Source: an uncultured Blautia sp.
Lineage (GTDB): Bacteria; Bacillota; Clostridia; Lachnospirales; Lachnospiraceae
DNA length: 20,446 nt
Reading direction: 5' to 3'
Assembly (NCBI GenBank): GCA_946629475.1
Contig: CAMOXX010000025.1
Coordinates: 1 to 20,446 of the forward strand
Shown one piece after another: positions 1 to 7,525 of the stretch. The first letter of the stretch is position 1. Each line of letters begins with the position of its first letter. The notes beneath the pieces were generated by a model, which made no database searches, had not been told where the DNA came from, and was given only the letters and a program-made list of their open reading frames with translations. Both the position numbers and the translations under genes were made by a program.

Positions 1-724
1 CACCGAGGCATCTCTGAGCGAGGAGTACACAGCTCTCCTGACGGATCTTATGGACTATGTAAAATCCGAGAATATCCGGATTCTGTTCATGATCGTTCCT
101 CAGGCACTGAACGAAGATCCGCTTTCCCAGGTGTATGCGGCAGAACGGATTGTCAGGGAGGAGGGGTTCGACTGTATCAACCTGAGGGAAAAGATGGATG
201 AGATCGGGCTCCAGGCTTATGAGGATTTTGAGGACAATCACCACACGAATATTCACGGTTCCCTGAAGTTTACGGACTATTTCAGCCGATTCCTTGCGGA
301 TACGTACGGCTTTGAGAACAAGAAGGACCGGCCGGGCTATGAGATCTGGGATAACAGCTATACATCCTATTCGGAGGAAATTGCCCCATACACGCTGGAC
401 CTGGAGAGAGAGTATTATCCCAGAGATTATTCCCTTGCAGTGCCTGTGCTTACAGGTGTCTCGCAGAACGGGCAGGAGATTACGCTGACGTTCGAGGGTT
501 CGGAAGGTGCGGACGGATATGTGGTTTACCGGAAGCTTTCATCCGGTTCGGGATGGGAGAGAGTGAGCGGCGATCTTGAGGACGTTGATTCCTATACCGA
601 ACAGGCGGGAGCGGCAGGCACCTATACTTACACGGTGGTACCATATATGATTCAGGACGGTGTGCAGAAGTACGGTAATTTTGATTATATCGGAATCAGT
701 CTTGCCGTGGCGGAAGCTTCCTGA
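1..724 (+). CDS. SGNH-type surface protein with C-terminal fibronectin-III-like domain (5' truncated)
   Basis: The frame is open from the window edge, so the N-terminus is missing; about 240 residues are visible. The visible part contains the C-terminal half of an SGNH/DltD-like fold, including a D-x-x-H block (Asp codon 233, His codon 242, followed by TNIHG) that normally supplies the catalytic Asp and His. After about residue 145 of the visible part there is a beta-rich domain with the GYVVYRK...YTYTVVPY pattern of fibronectin type III folds. It is a close paralogue of the next gene over its whole visible length, nearly without gaps. The family acts outside the membrane in O-acyl transfer or removal on surface polymers. 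It lies first (as seen) in the dlt-like cassette, 13 bases before the next start. The role in acyl transfer is inferred from the fold and the neighbours. Confidence 0.8.
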   Translation, partial: TEASLSEEYTALLTDLMDYVKSENIRILFMIVPQALNEDPLSQVYAAERIVREEGFDCINLREKMDEIGLQAYEDFEDNHHTNIHGSLKFTDYFSRFLADTYGFENKKDRPGYEIWDNSYTSYSEEIAPYTLDLEREYYPRDYSLAVPVLTGVSQNGQEITLTFEGSEGADGYVVYRKLSSGSGWERVSGDLEDVDSYTEQAGAAGTYTYTVVPYMIQDGVQKYGNFDYIGISLAVAEAS

Positions 725-737
725 GGAGAATATTCAG

Positions 738-2093
738 ATGAGAACACTGTCTGGGAAACATAAAAATTTAATCAAAACCACCGCATTTCTTGTACTTTTA
801 TGTACGGTGTTTTTCAGCCTCCAGCCTTTTTTCGGGGTAAGGGATTATACAATCTATTCCAGGGAGGAATGGCTTTCGTCGGAAAAGCTGAACCACCCGG
901 ACGCGGTTTATGTAGGATCCAGCCAGGTGTTCCGGTGTTTTCTTTCACCCTATGCCTGGAAAAACACAGGGATCTCCGTTTTTTCCTATTCCTTTCCATC
1001 GCTGCCGGCTTCCGCGCTGAAATATAAAATCATCGAAGCCCGGAAATCACATCCGGATGCCCTGTATATCATCAATCTGGACAGCTTTAAGGGCAGGCGG
1101 GTCCCGAAGCTGCAGGACCTTCACAACGCGGCGGACTACATGCCTTTTTCCCTCAATAAGATCAAAATGATCTTTGACATGTATGAACAGAAAGAAGATG
1201 AGCAGGAAGGAATTCTGGAATACTTTTTTCCGCTTCTGCGGTTTCATTCCGGATGGGATGAGATGACCGAGAATGATTTTGTGCATCCGGTGTACCGGAC
1301 CATGGGGGCGACACAGTATCAGGGATTCCTTGAGGACATCACAGACAATACCAGAAACCTGACGCTCTATGAGCCCGACCCGGACGAGGAACATATCCGG
1401 GATGAGGAGATCCTTATGGACCTCCTGGAATACATCAAAGCTGAGGATGTAAAAGCCCTCTTTATCGTGCTGCCTCTGGCAACGTCGCGCGATACCGTTA
1501 CCCAGACCCATGCGGCGGAGCGGATAGTGCGGGAAGCCGGAATGGACTGCCTCAATCTGAAGGAACGGCTCGATGAGATCGGGATGCAGCCGGACCTGGA
1601 CTATGAGGACAAGGAACATACCAATATCCATGGAGCCCTGAAAATCACCGCATATCTGGCGCCGTATCTGGCGGACAGCTATGGATTTCCGGACCGCCGG
1701 GAGGAAGCCGGCTGGGATGCGTGGAATGAATGCGCGGAACTGTATGATTCGGCTGTAAGCCCTTATGTGCTCGATTTTGAACGTGATTTTCTGGCGAGGG
1801 ACTATTCGCTCTCCATACCGGAAATCACGGATATCTATGCGGACGGATCCTCGGCCGCGCTGGAATGGCAGGCATCGGATGGAAGTCCTGCCGGATACTT
1901 CGTGTACAGAAAAGGGACAGGCGGCTGGGAGAGAATCGCTGTTTTGGATCCGGATGCTGAAGTCTATCAGGATACGGGGCTGGAGCCCGGGGAATATACC
2001 TATACGGTGGTTCCTTTTTCGGGAGACGGACAGGCAGCCCGCTGCGGCAATTTTAACTATTCCGGCCGGAGCATAATCATAGAAGGAGAATAA
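738..2093 (+). CDS. Membrane-anchored SGNH-type protein with fibronectin-III-like tail (paralogue of preceding gene)
   Basis: This protein has 451 residues. ATG 738 is chosen over an in-frame upstream start at 660, which lies inside the preceding gene, because GAGGAG at 723-728 is well spaced and the protein then begins with a basic stretch and a hydrophobic anchor (about residues 11-31). The SGNH block I appears as VGSSQVF (Ser61/62) and block V as D-x-x-H (Asp291, His294). A beta-rich fibronectin-III-like domain fills roughly residues 370-450. The layout predicts one membrane anchor with the enzyme outside the cell. The family includes DltD and AlgX/AlgJ-type proteins, which move acyl groups on or off polymers. 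Its stop lies 5 bases before the MBOAT gene, whose Shine-Dalgarno sequence is inside this gene's last codons, so the two are probably co-translated. The polymer substrate cannot be seen from sequence. Confidence 0.85.
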   Translation: MRTLSGKHKNLIKTTAFLVLLCTVFFSLQPFFGVRDYTIYSREEWLSSEKLNHPDAVYVGSSQVFRCFLSPYAWKNTGISVFSYSFPSLPASALKYKIIEARKSHPDALYIINLDSFKGRRVPKLQDLHNAADYMPFSLNKIKMIFDMYEQKEDEQEGILEYFFPLLRFHSGWDEMTENDFVHPVYRTMGATQYQGFLEDITDNTRNLTLYEPDPDEEHIRDEEILMDLLEYIKAEDVKALFIVLPLATSRDTVTQTHAAERIVREAGMDCLNLKERLDEIGMQPDLDYEDKEHTNIHGALKITAYLAPYLADSYGFPDRREEAGWDAWNECAELYDSAVSPYVLDFERDFLARDYSLSIPEITDIYADGSSAALEWQASDGSPAGYFVYRKGTGGWERIAVLDPDAEVYQDTGLEPGEYTYTVVPFSGDGQAARCGNFNYSGRSIIIEGE

Positions 2094-2098
2094 AACGG

Positions 2099-3700
2099 AT
2101 GGCAATGTCGATTGTCTCACTGAAATTTTCGGTATTTCTCGCCGCGGTATTTGCATTATATTTTGCCGTTCCGATCAAATACCGATGGACGGTACTTCTG
2201 GCGGCAAGCTGGGTCTTTTACTGGATCAACAGCGGCTGGCTGACTGCCGTTCTGGTCCTGGACATCGGAATCACCTTCTTTTTCGGGAGGTGGATCGGCA
2301 GGATCTACGAAAAAGGCGAGGCGGAGATCAGCAATGACGCTCTGACGAAAAAAGAGAAAAAGGCGGCAAAGGCCCGGATCAAAAACCGCGGGAAGCATGT
2401 CATGACTGCGGGGATCCTGCTGAACCTTGCAATGCTCCTCGTACTGAAATACTCCAACTTTTTCGCTTCCTCTGCGAACTCAGTCCTTGGGAAATTCGGG
2501 GCGGGTTTTCAGCTTCCGATGCTGAATCTCCTTCTGCCCCTGGGAATATCGTTCTATACGCTCCAGGCCATCGCCTATCTGACGGATATTTACAGGCAGA
2601 AAATCAAGGCGGACACTTCGTTTTTTAAGTTTGCCCTGTTCATGTCCTTCTTTCCGCAGATCATTCAGGGGCCGATTCCGAGATACCATCAGCTGGCCGG
2701 CCAGCTGGCCGAAGGACACACCTTCGACTATGACCGCTTTACCAGGGGGATTCAGCTGATCCTCTGGGGAATGATGAAAAAGCTGATTATCGCTGACAGG
2801 CTTGCCATCCCGGTCGCGGAGCTGTTCGACAATTACGGAAAGTATCACGGCATGGTCCTCTTTTTCGCTGCCGCGCTCTATGGAATACAGGTGTATACGG
2901 ATTTTTCCGGCGGCATGGATATTGCCAGAGGTATCTCCCAGGCGGTGGGAGTCAATCTGGAACTGAATTTCCGGCAGCCCTATTTTTCGACATCCGTGGA
3001 GGATTTCTGGCGGAGATGGCACATCACGCTGGGCAGCTGGATGAAGGACTATGTGTTTTATCCGCTTTCGCTCTCCAAAACCTTTGTGGCGATCGGCAAA
3101 AAAAGCCGTAAGGTTCTCGGGCAGTTTATCGGAAAGAGGCTGCCGTCCTTTCTGGCCATGTTTATCGTGTATTTTCTTGTCGGTTTCTGGCATGGGCCGA
3201 GCTGGAAGTATATCGCCTATGGCCTGTGGAACGGGATTTTTATCGTTGCCGGTATCCTGCTGACGGATGTTTACGGCAGAATCCGGAGCGCCCTGAGGAT
3301 CCGGGATGATGCCTTTTCGTGGAAAGTGTTCCAGATGTGCAGGACCTTTGTCATCATCTCCCTGGGGAGGTTTTTTTCCAGGGCAGATGGCTTCAGGGCC
3401 GCACTCACTATGATGAGAAGGATGCTGGTCAGCTGGCAGAGCCCGGCATTCCTGCTCGACGGGACGATGGCAAAGCTGGGACTGTCCTCAGCCAACTGGA
3501 TGCTGATCCTGGTATCGCTCCTTGTGCTCCTGATTGTGGGGATCCTCCATGAAAGAGGAATCGAAATCCGGAACGGAATTGCAGCGCAGCCGCTGATTTT
3601 CCGATGGGCTCTTTATCTGTCGGCCATCGTGATCCTCCTGATATTCGGGATGTACGGGCCGGAATATGACAGTGCGAGCTTTATCTACGGAAAGTTCTGA
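2099..3700 (+). CDS. MBOAT family O-acyltransferase (DltB/AlgI-like) ending in an FxYxxF motif
   Basis: A polytopic membrane protein of 533 residues, the usual length for DltB/AlgI-type MBOATs or slightly longer. Family marks include QGPIPRYHQ, the D-FW-RRWH-x-x-LG-SW block (His308) and the catalytic-type His in FWHGPSW (His365). A lysine-rich cytoplasmic loop lies near residues 80-100. These enzymes take an acyl group from a carrier protein inside the cell and present it outside. The last six residues are F-I-Y-G-K-F (528-533), matching the F-x-Y-x-x-F ending of the small protein DltX, whose Tyr has been reported to carry the D-alanyl group; here it is part of the MBOAT itself. ATG 2099 has AAGGAG at 2083-2088. 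An 18-base palindrome at 2690-2707 is explained by coding for a repeated Gln-Leu-Ala. The adenylating enzyme follows after 14 bases. Confidence 0.93.
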   Translation: MAMSIVSLKFSVFLAAVFALYFAVPIKYRWTVLLAASWVFYWINSGWLTAVLVLDIGITFFFGRWIGRIYEKGEAEISNDALTKKEKKAAKARIKNRGKHVMTAGILLNLAMLLVLKYSNFFASSANSVLGKFGAGFQLPMLNLLLPLGISFYTLQAIAYLTDIYRQKIKADTSFFKFALFMSFFPQIIQGPIPRYHQLAGQLAEGHTFDYDRFTRGIQLILWGMMKKLIIADRLAIPVAELFDNYGKYHGMVLFFAAALYGIQVYTDFSGGMDIARGISQAVGVNLELNFRQPYFSTSVEDFWRRWHITLGSWMKDYVFYPLSLSKTFVAIGKKSRKVLGQFIGKRLPSFLAMFIVYFLVGFWHGPSWKYIAYGLWNGIFIVAGILLTDVYGRIRSALRIRDDAFSWKVFQMCRTFVIISLGRFFSRADGFRAALTMMRRMLVSWQSPAFLLDGTMAKLGLSSANWMLILVSLLVLLIVGILHERGIEIRNGIAAQPLIFRWALYLSAIVILLIFGMYGPEYDSASFIYGKF

Positions 3701-3714
3701 GGAAGGAAACAAAA

Positions 3715-5229
3715 ATGATGATTTTAGAATGCCTTGAAAAGAATGCAGAAAAATATCCTGGTAAAACTGCTTTTTCGGACAGCCGTGGTGAAATTACCTG
3801 GGATGCGCTGATGCGCGATGTGAAAGCCGCGGCAACTGCGGTTATCAGCATGGTTCCCGAAGTGAACCGTCCGGTGGCTGTACTGATCGACAGGAATATC
3901 GAGAGCGTCATTGCCTTTCTGGCCACCGCCGTCAGCAGGAACTTTTATGTCCCCGTTGACCTGACACAGCCGGAGGAGAGAGTCCGCTCCATCTTTCAGC
4001 AGATCCGGCCTTCCCTCACGATCGCGGCATGCAGCATCCCTGAGGGTTACGCTGAGATTCTGACCGGAAACCTGCTTGAGATCAATTCGATACGGAATAC
4101 CCCCGCCCGGGAGGACCTGATCGAGGAGCGGCAGAAGAATGCTCTGGATACAGATCCGCTTTACGCAATCTGCACTTCCGGGTCGACCGGAGTGCCGAAG
4201 AGCGTGCTGATCCCGCACAGGGCGGTAAATGATTTTATCCCGGTATTCTGTGAAACGTTCGGGCTGACGGAAAGTGATGTGTTTGGAAACCAGGCCCCGT
4301 TTGATTTTGATGTGTCCGTGAAGGATATCTACTCGGCAATCTGGTGCGGCGCAAGTGTTTTTATCATCCCAAAGGTCTGCTTTGCGATGCCCAAGCTTTT
4401 AATGAAGGAGCTGGACCAGAGAAAAGTTACGACTATTATATGGGCGGTTTCGGCGCTGTGCATTGTGGCCGGCATCAACGCCTTTAAGCACCTGAGGCCC
4501 GGGCATCTGAGACGGATCATGTTTTCCGGTGAGGTGATGCCCGTGAAGATGCTGAAGGTCTGGATGAATCAGTACCCGGACGCGCTTTTCGTGAATCTGT
4601 ACGGACCGACCGAAATCACCTGCAACTGCCTGTACTATATCGTTGACCATAACAGGGAGTACGAAAAGCTTCCGCTCGGCATCCCCTTCAAAAATGAGAA
4701 GGTTGTCTTTCTGGATGAAAACAACTGCGAAATCCGGACGGGCGGTACGGGGGAAATCTGTGTCATGGGAACCTGCCTTGCGCTTGGCTACTACCGGGAT
4801 ATCAAAAAGACCGATGAGGTCTTTGTGCAGAATCCCCTGAACAGCTGCTGGCATGAGGTGATGTACAGGACCGGCGACCTTGCCGTTCTGAAGCCTGACG
4901 GGCAGTACTACTTTACGGCGAGAAAAGATTTCCAGATCAAGCATATGGGGCACCGGATCGAGCTGGAGGAGCTTGAGACCCATATTCAATCCCTCGAGAA
5001 CGTGATGAGGGCAGTCTGCATTCTCGACGAGGAACGCAATAAGATTGTCTGCTTCTATAAAGGGAGCACCGGTCAGGCGGAAATGGTGGTCGCGCTGCGA
5101 AAGAAGCTTCCCAAATACATGATCCCAAATATCTTTGTGCAGATCGAGGATTTTCCTGTGACCAAAAACGGGAAGGTCGACCGCCGGAAGCTTAAGGAGA
5201 TGTGGAAGGAAGGCCAGGTAACCGGCTGA
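3715..5229 (+). CDS. DltA-like amino acid adenylating enzyme (carrier protein ligase)
   Basis: This 504-residue member of the ANL/AMP-binding family has the length and order of DltA (D-alanine:carrier ligase). Visible motifs are the P-loop CTSGSTGVPK (153-162), the substrate-binding block APFDFDVSVKD (Asp199, expected to hold the substrate amino group), MFSGEVMP, NLYGPTEIT, the YRTGD hinge region, KDFQIKHMGHRIELEELE, and the C-terminal catalytic Lys487 in KNGKVDRRKL. It should form an aminoacyl-adenylate from ATP and load it on the 4'-phosphopantetheine arm of the carrier at 6112. Ser271 stands where Bacillus DltA has the Cys of its FCGE motif, reported to matter for D-alanine selectivity, so the substrate may differ. 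Two in-frame ATGs (3715, 3718) follow GGAAGG. Its stop shares one base with the next start. It is homologous to dltA, but the symbol is withheld because the substrate is uncertain. Confidence 0.9.
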   Translation: MMILECLEKNAEKYPGKTAFSDSRGEITWDALMRDVKAAATAVISMVPEVNRPVAVLIDRNIESVIAFLATAVSRNFYVPVDLTQPEERVRSIFQQIRPSLTIAACSIPEGYAEILTGNLLEINSIRNTPAREDLIEERQKNALDTDPLYAICTSGSTGVPKSVLIPHRAVNDFIPVFCETFGLTESDVFGNQAPFDFDVSVKDIYSAIWCGASVFIIPKVCFAMPKLLMKELDQRKVTTIIWAVSALCIVAGINAFKHLRPGHLRRIMFSGEVMPVKMLKVWMNQYPDALFVNLYGPTEITCNCLYYIVDHNREYEKLPLGIPFKNEKVVFLDENNCEIRTGGTGEICVMGTCLALGYYRDIKKTDEVFVQNPLNSCWHEVMYRTGDLAVLKPDGQYYFTARKDFQIKHMGHRIELEELETHIQSLENVMRAVCILDEERNKIVCFYKGSTGQAEMVVALRKKLPKYMIPNIFVQIEDFPVTKNGKVDRRKLKEMWKEGQVTG

Positions 5230-6074
5230 TGGAGAAAATCGGTTCTTTTGAAGAGTTCAGAGAGATTTCTGCAGAGGAAAAGAAAAAATGCGGGAAGCTC
5301 CTCACCAACCTCCCCGTTTTCCCGGAAACGATGAGAAACGATATCGAAAAGGGAAGGCTGTTCTTTGCGGAACACCCGGGCGGAGCGGTATTTGCGGCAG
5401 ATGAGGGACGGTATTACAGGATCATGTATATCTGGGACGCGGCGAAGGAAACCGGCAGGCTTTTCTTTGACAAGCCCGCGGTGATTGATGAGATCAATTA
5501 TCTGGGAAAGCGTGACCTTTATCTGCAGCAGCTCGGCGGACATCTGGAAACAGCAGGCTTCGGCCTGTACCGAAGGAATCTCCAGGTCGTGAAGGAGCTG
5601 TCAGGTCATGCGGAGGATGGCGGTCCGCTGTCCGATACAGATGGCGGAGGAAGCGCTGACACAATCCGTTACCGCCTCTGCACACCGGAGGAGATGGAGC
5701 AGGCAGGAACTCTGTGGAAAAGCTCCCTGGATCTTTTTGACATTCCGGCGGACCACTTCCGCCTTACAGAAGGCTCCGCAGTGATGGGCGCTTTTACCGA
5801 AAACGGGGAGATGGCGGGCTGTCAGTGGTGGCAGCACGGCAGGAGAAACAGTGAAGGAAGGCATACGGCCGTCAGGGAAGACTGCAAGAGAAAGGGGATC
5901 GCGTCATCCCTGATCGGGCTTTGGTGTGAGAGTGCCCGGCAGAACGGCACGGGCAGCTGCTATACATGGATCGCGGATACCAACACCCCTTCCCTGAAGC
6001 TTTATGAAAAGATGGGTTTCCGGCATAACGGAAAAGTCTGTCTTCAATATGCCGCAAGGCAGCACGGCGGATGA
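5229..6074 (+). CDS. GNAT family acyltransferase in the dlt-like cassette
   Basis: This 281-residue protein ends in a GNAT domain (about 140-280). The acyl-CoA loop reads R221-K-G-I-A225-S-S-L, and the family's late block appears as NTPSLKLYEKMGFR. The N-terminal half (about 1-120) has no motif I can name and may be a degenerate second GNAT-like or binding domain. ATG 5229 overlaps the ligase stop by one base (TGATG), with AGG at 5216-5218; an upstream GTG at 5202 is poorly spaced from its Shine-Dalgarno sequence. The coupling to the ligase suggests a job in the same pathway, for example N-acylating the activated amino acid, the carrier-bound product or a surface acceptor. This is inference; GNAT substrates cannot be read from sequence. 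A GNAT enzyme is not part of the classical dltABCD set. Confidence 0.85.
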   Translation: MEKIGSFEEFREISAEEKKKCGKLLTNLPVFPETMRNDIEKGRLFFAEHPGGAVFAADEGRYYRIMYIWDAAKETGRLFFDKPAVIDEINYLGKRDLYLQQLGGHLETAGFGLYRRNLQVVKELSGHAEDGGPLSDTDGGGSADTIRYRLCTPEEMEQAGTLWKSSLDLFDIPADHFRLTEGSAVMGAFTENGEMAGCQWWQHGRRNSEGRHTAVREDCKRKGIASSLIGLWCESARQNGTGSCYTWIADTNTPSLKLYEKMGFRHNGKVCLQYAARQHGG

Positions 6075-6111
6075 TGAATACCCGCCTGAAAGAAATGGAG
6101 GATGAAGCAAA

Positions 6112-6342
6112 ATGGATGAAATGATGAAAATTCTGAAAGGGATCCGCCCGGATGTCGATTTCGAGAACGCAGAAAAGCTGATCGACGATGGAATTCTGGA
6201 CTCCTTCGACATTATCACGATCGTGAGTGAGTTTAACGAGGCTTTCGATATTGAGATTGATGTGGAGGATCTGGAGCCATACAACTTTAATACGGTAAAG
6301 GCGATGCACGAGCTGATTACAAAGCTCCAGGACGAAATCTGA
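6112..6342 (+). CDS. DltC-like acyl/aminoacyl carrier protein
   Basis: This small acidic protein of 76 residues matches the size of DltC and of acyl carrier proteins. The phosphopantetheine attachment site is Ser31 in the block DDGILDSFDI, the short D-S form used by DltC rather than the G-x-D-S-L form of fatty-acid ACP. Helix-rich, acidic sequence follows (FNEAFDIEIDVEDLEPYNF). It should carry the acid activated by the DltA-like enzyme and hand it to the MBOAT protein at the membrane. GGAGG at 6097-6101 is well placed for ATG 6112. The phosphopantetheinyl transferase needed for activation is not in the window. The gene lies 37 bases after the GNAT gene and 91 bases before the third SGNH gene. 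Confidence 0.9.
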   Translation: MDEMMKILKGIRPDVDFENAEKLIDDGILDSFDIITIVSEFNEAFDIEIDVEDLEPYNFNTVKAMHELITKLQDEI

Positions 6343-6355
6343 GCGCAGCTGTTCA

Positions 6356-6389
6356 GGACAGGGTGAAGCGCCCGCATCCGGGCCTGTCC
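6356..6389 (+). other. Bulged RNA hairpin between carrier and SGNH genes
   Basis: Arms GGACAG (6356-6361) and CTGTCC (6384-6389) pair, and inside them GCCCG (6370-6374) pairs with CGGGC (6379-6383) around a four-base loop, leaving an eight-base bulge at 6362-6369. No T-tract follows, so it is not a standard terminator. It may act as an mRNA processing or stability element that sets the ratio of carrier to SGNH protein. The function is speculative. Confidence 0.35.
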
Positions 6390-6420
6390 CAAAACGCATC
6401 GGTTTCGTCCGGCAGGGGAG

Positions 6421-6428
6421 AGGAGGGG
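6421..6428 (+). promoter_or_regulatory. Strong Shine-Dalgarno supporting a TTG start
   Basis: AGGAGGGG lies just upstream of TTG 6434 and supports use of this rare start codon for the third SGNH gene. The next downstream sequence is a typical Met-Lys-Lys N-terminus and membrane anchor, which also fits this start. Confidence 0.6.
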
Positions 6429-6433
6429 AGCGC

Positions 6434-7426
6434 TTGAAAAAGATAACTGCCGCTGTCCGGGTTCTCCTGTGCGCAGGACTTACGGCTGTTCTGCTGCGCG
6501 GTCTGCAGTATGTCACGCGGCCGGTCAATGTCGATCATTCGATCAGCACGATCCGGGCGTTTCACAGCCTTCCCGAAAACTCGATCGAGGTGATCGGTCT
6601 GGGCTCCAGCCATATCTGGAGAGGGCTTTCACCGGAAAAGATGTACGCGGATTATGGGATCGGGTGCTATAACTACGGCAATAACTGGCAGCACATCAAT
6701 ACGACAAGGCTGTTTCTGCAGGATGCCCTGAAAACGCAGAAACCGCGCGTGGCCCTGGTGGAAACATACAATGTCGGCGGAATTCTCCGGGACTGTGATA
6801 TGGATGGAGAAATCTACTATACCAGGGAGCTGACGCCGTCCAGTGCGAAGGATGAGTATCTTCAAACCTGTTTTGGGAATAATCCGGAAAGATATTTTTC
6901 GTACTGGTTTCCGCTGGCAGCATTCCATGAAAACTGGAAGACGCTGGAAAGCAGCAGCTTTCGGGGATTACAGTCGGATGTGGAATATTTTCTTGAGAGC
7001 ATGGGCGGAATGCAGCAGTTTGCGGAGGCTGTCCCTGCGGTGCTTTCGGACCCGGACACGTTCCCGGAGGAAGAGCTCCCCGGGGAGGTCCGGCGCGAGC
7101 TTGACCAGATTGTCGGCATCTGCAGGGAGAACGATATCGACGTTGTTTTTTTTACCGTTCCCTATGAGGGAGAATACAAGTATGGGGACGCGATGGAAAA
7201 GTATGCCGGGAGCACAGGCTGCAGCTATCTGAACCTGTTTGACGCGGCAGAAGAGACCGGGATTGATCCCGGGACGGATTTTAAGGATCCGACCCATCTG
7301 AACCGGTCCGGCGCGGAAAAGGTGTCGGATTATCTCTCGCGTTATCTGAAGGAGAATTATGAACTGACAGACTTTCGATCTGTCCCGGGAAATCTCTGGG
7401 AAAAAGGAGAGAGCCTGCAGAACTGA
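6434..7426 (+). CDS. DltD-like SGNH surface protein
   Basis: A 330-residue protein with a TTG start behind a strong AGGAGGGG. A short basic N-terminus and a hydrophobic anchor (about residues 5-24) predict a single membrane anchor with an extracellular domain. SGNH marks are LGSSHIW (Ser58/59) near the start of the fold and D-P-T-H (Asp285, His288) near the end, giving the likely catalytic Ser-Asp-His. DltD, which has this layout, transfers or handles D-alanine on teichoic acid outside the cell. Compared with the two SGNH proteins at the start of the cassette it lacks the fibronectin-III-like tail and is distant in sequence. It is the last gene of the cassette, and the last A of its stop codon is the first base of the terminator stem. 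The polymer acted on is unknown. Confidence 0.85.
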   Translation: MKKITAAVRVLLCAGLTAVLLRGLQYVTRPVNVDHSISTIRAFHSLPENSIEVIGLGSSHIWRGLSPEKMYADYGIGCYNYGNNWQHINTTRLFLQDALKTQKPRVALVETYNVGGILRDCDMDGEIYYTRELTPSSAKDEYLQTCFGNNPERYFSYWFPLAAFHENWKTLESSSFRGLQSDVEYFLESMGGMQQFAEAVPAVLSDPDTFPEEELPGEVRRELDQIVGICRENDIDVVFFTVPYEGEYKYGDAMEKYAGSTGCSYLNLFDAAEETGIDPGTDFKDPTHLNRSGAEKVSDYLSRYLKENYELTDFRSVPGNLWEKGESLQN

Positions 7427-7473
7427 AAAAAGAACGCTTCCGGGTGATCAAAAACCCGGGAGCGTTCTTTTTT
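7426..7473 (+). terminator. Bidirectional rho-independent terminator
   Basis: Left arm 7426-7445 and right arm 7454-7473 form a 20-bp stem with one T-G wobble (7439/7460) and an eight-base loop. The right arm ends in six T's (7468-7473) and the left arm begins with six A's, so it can end transcription from both sides. It closes the dlt-like cassette and also lies just beyond the convergent DHH gene, which ends at 7526. Confidence 0.93.
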
Positions 7474-7525
7474 GATAAGGCCGGAGAGCGGGCGCCGCAT
7501 CTGCGCGCATTCGACGGCCAACGGA

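Noticed and set aside
1047..2156. A 369-codon minus-strand open frame opposite the second SGNH gene
   Set aside because: No recognisable domain, and the plus strand encodes a protein with clear homology to its neighbour.
2690..2707. An 18-base perfect palindrome inside the MBOAT gene
   Set aside because: It encodes the repeat Gln-Leu-Ala-Gly-Gln-Leu-Ala; the palindrome is explained by codon choice over a short peptide repeat and no regulatory setting is evident.
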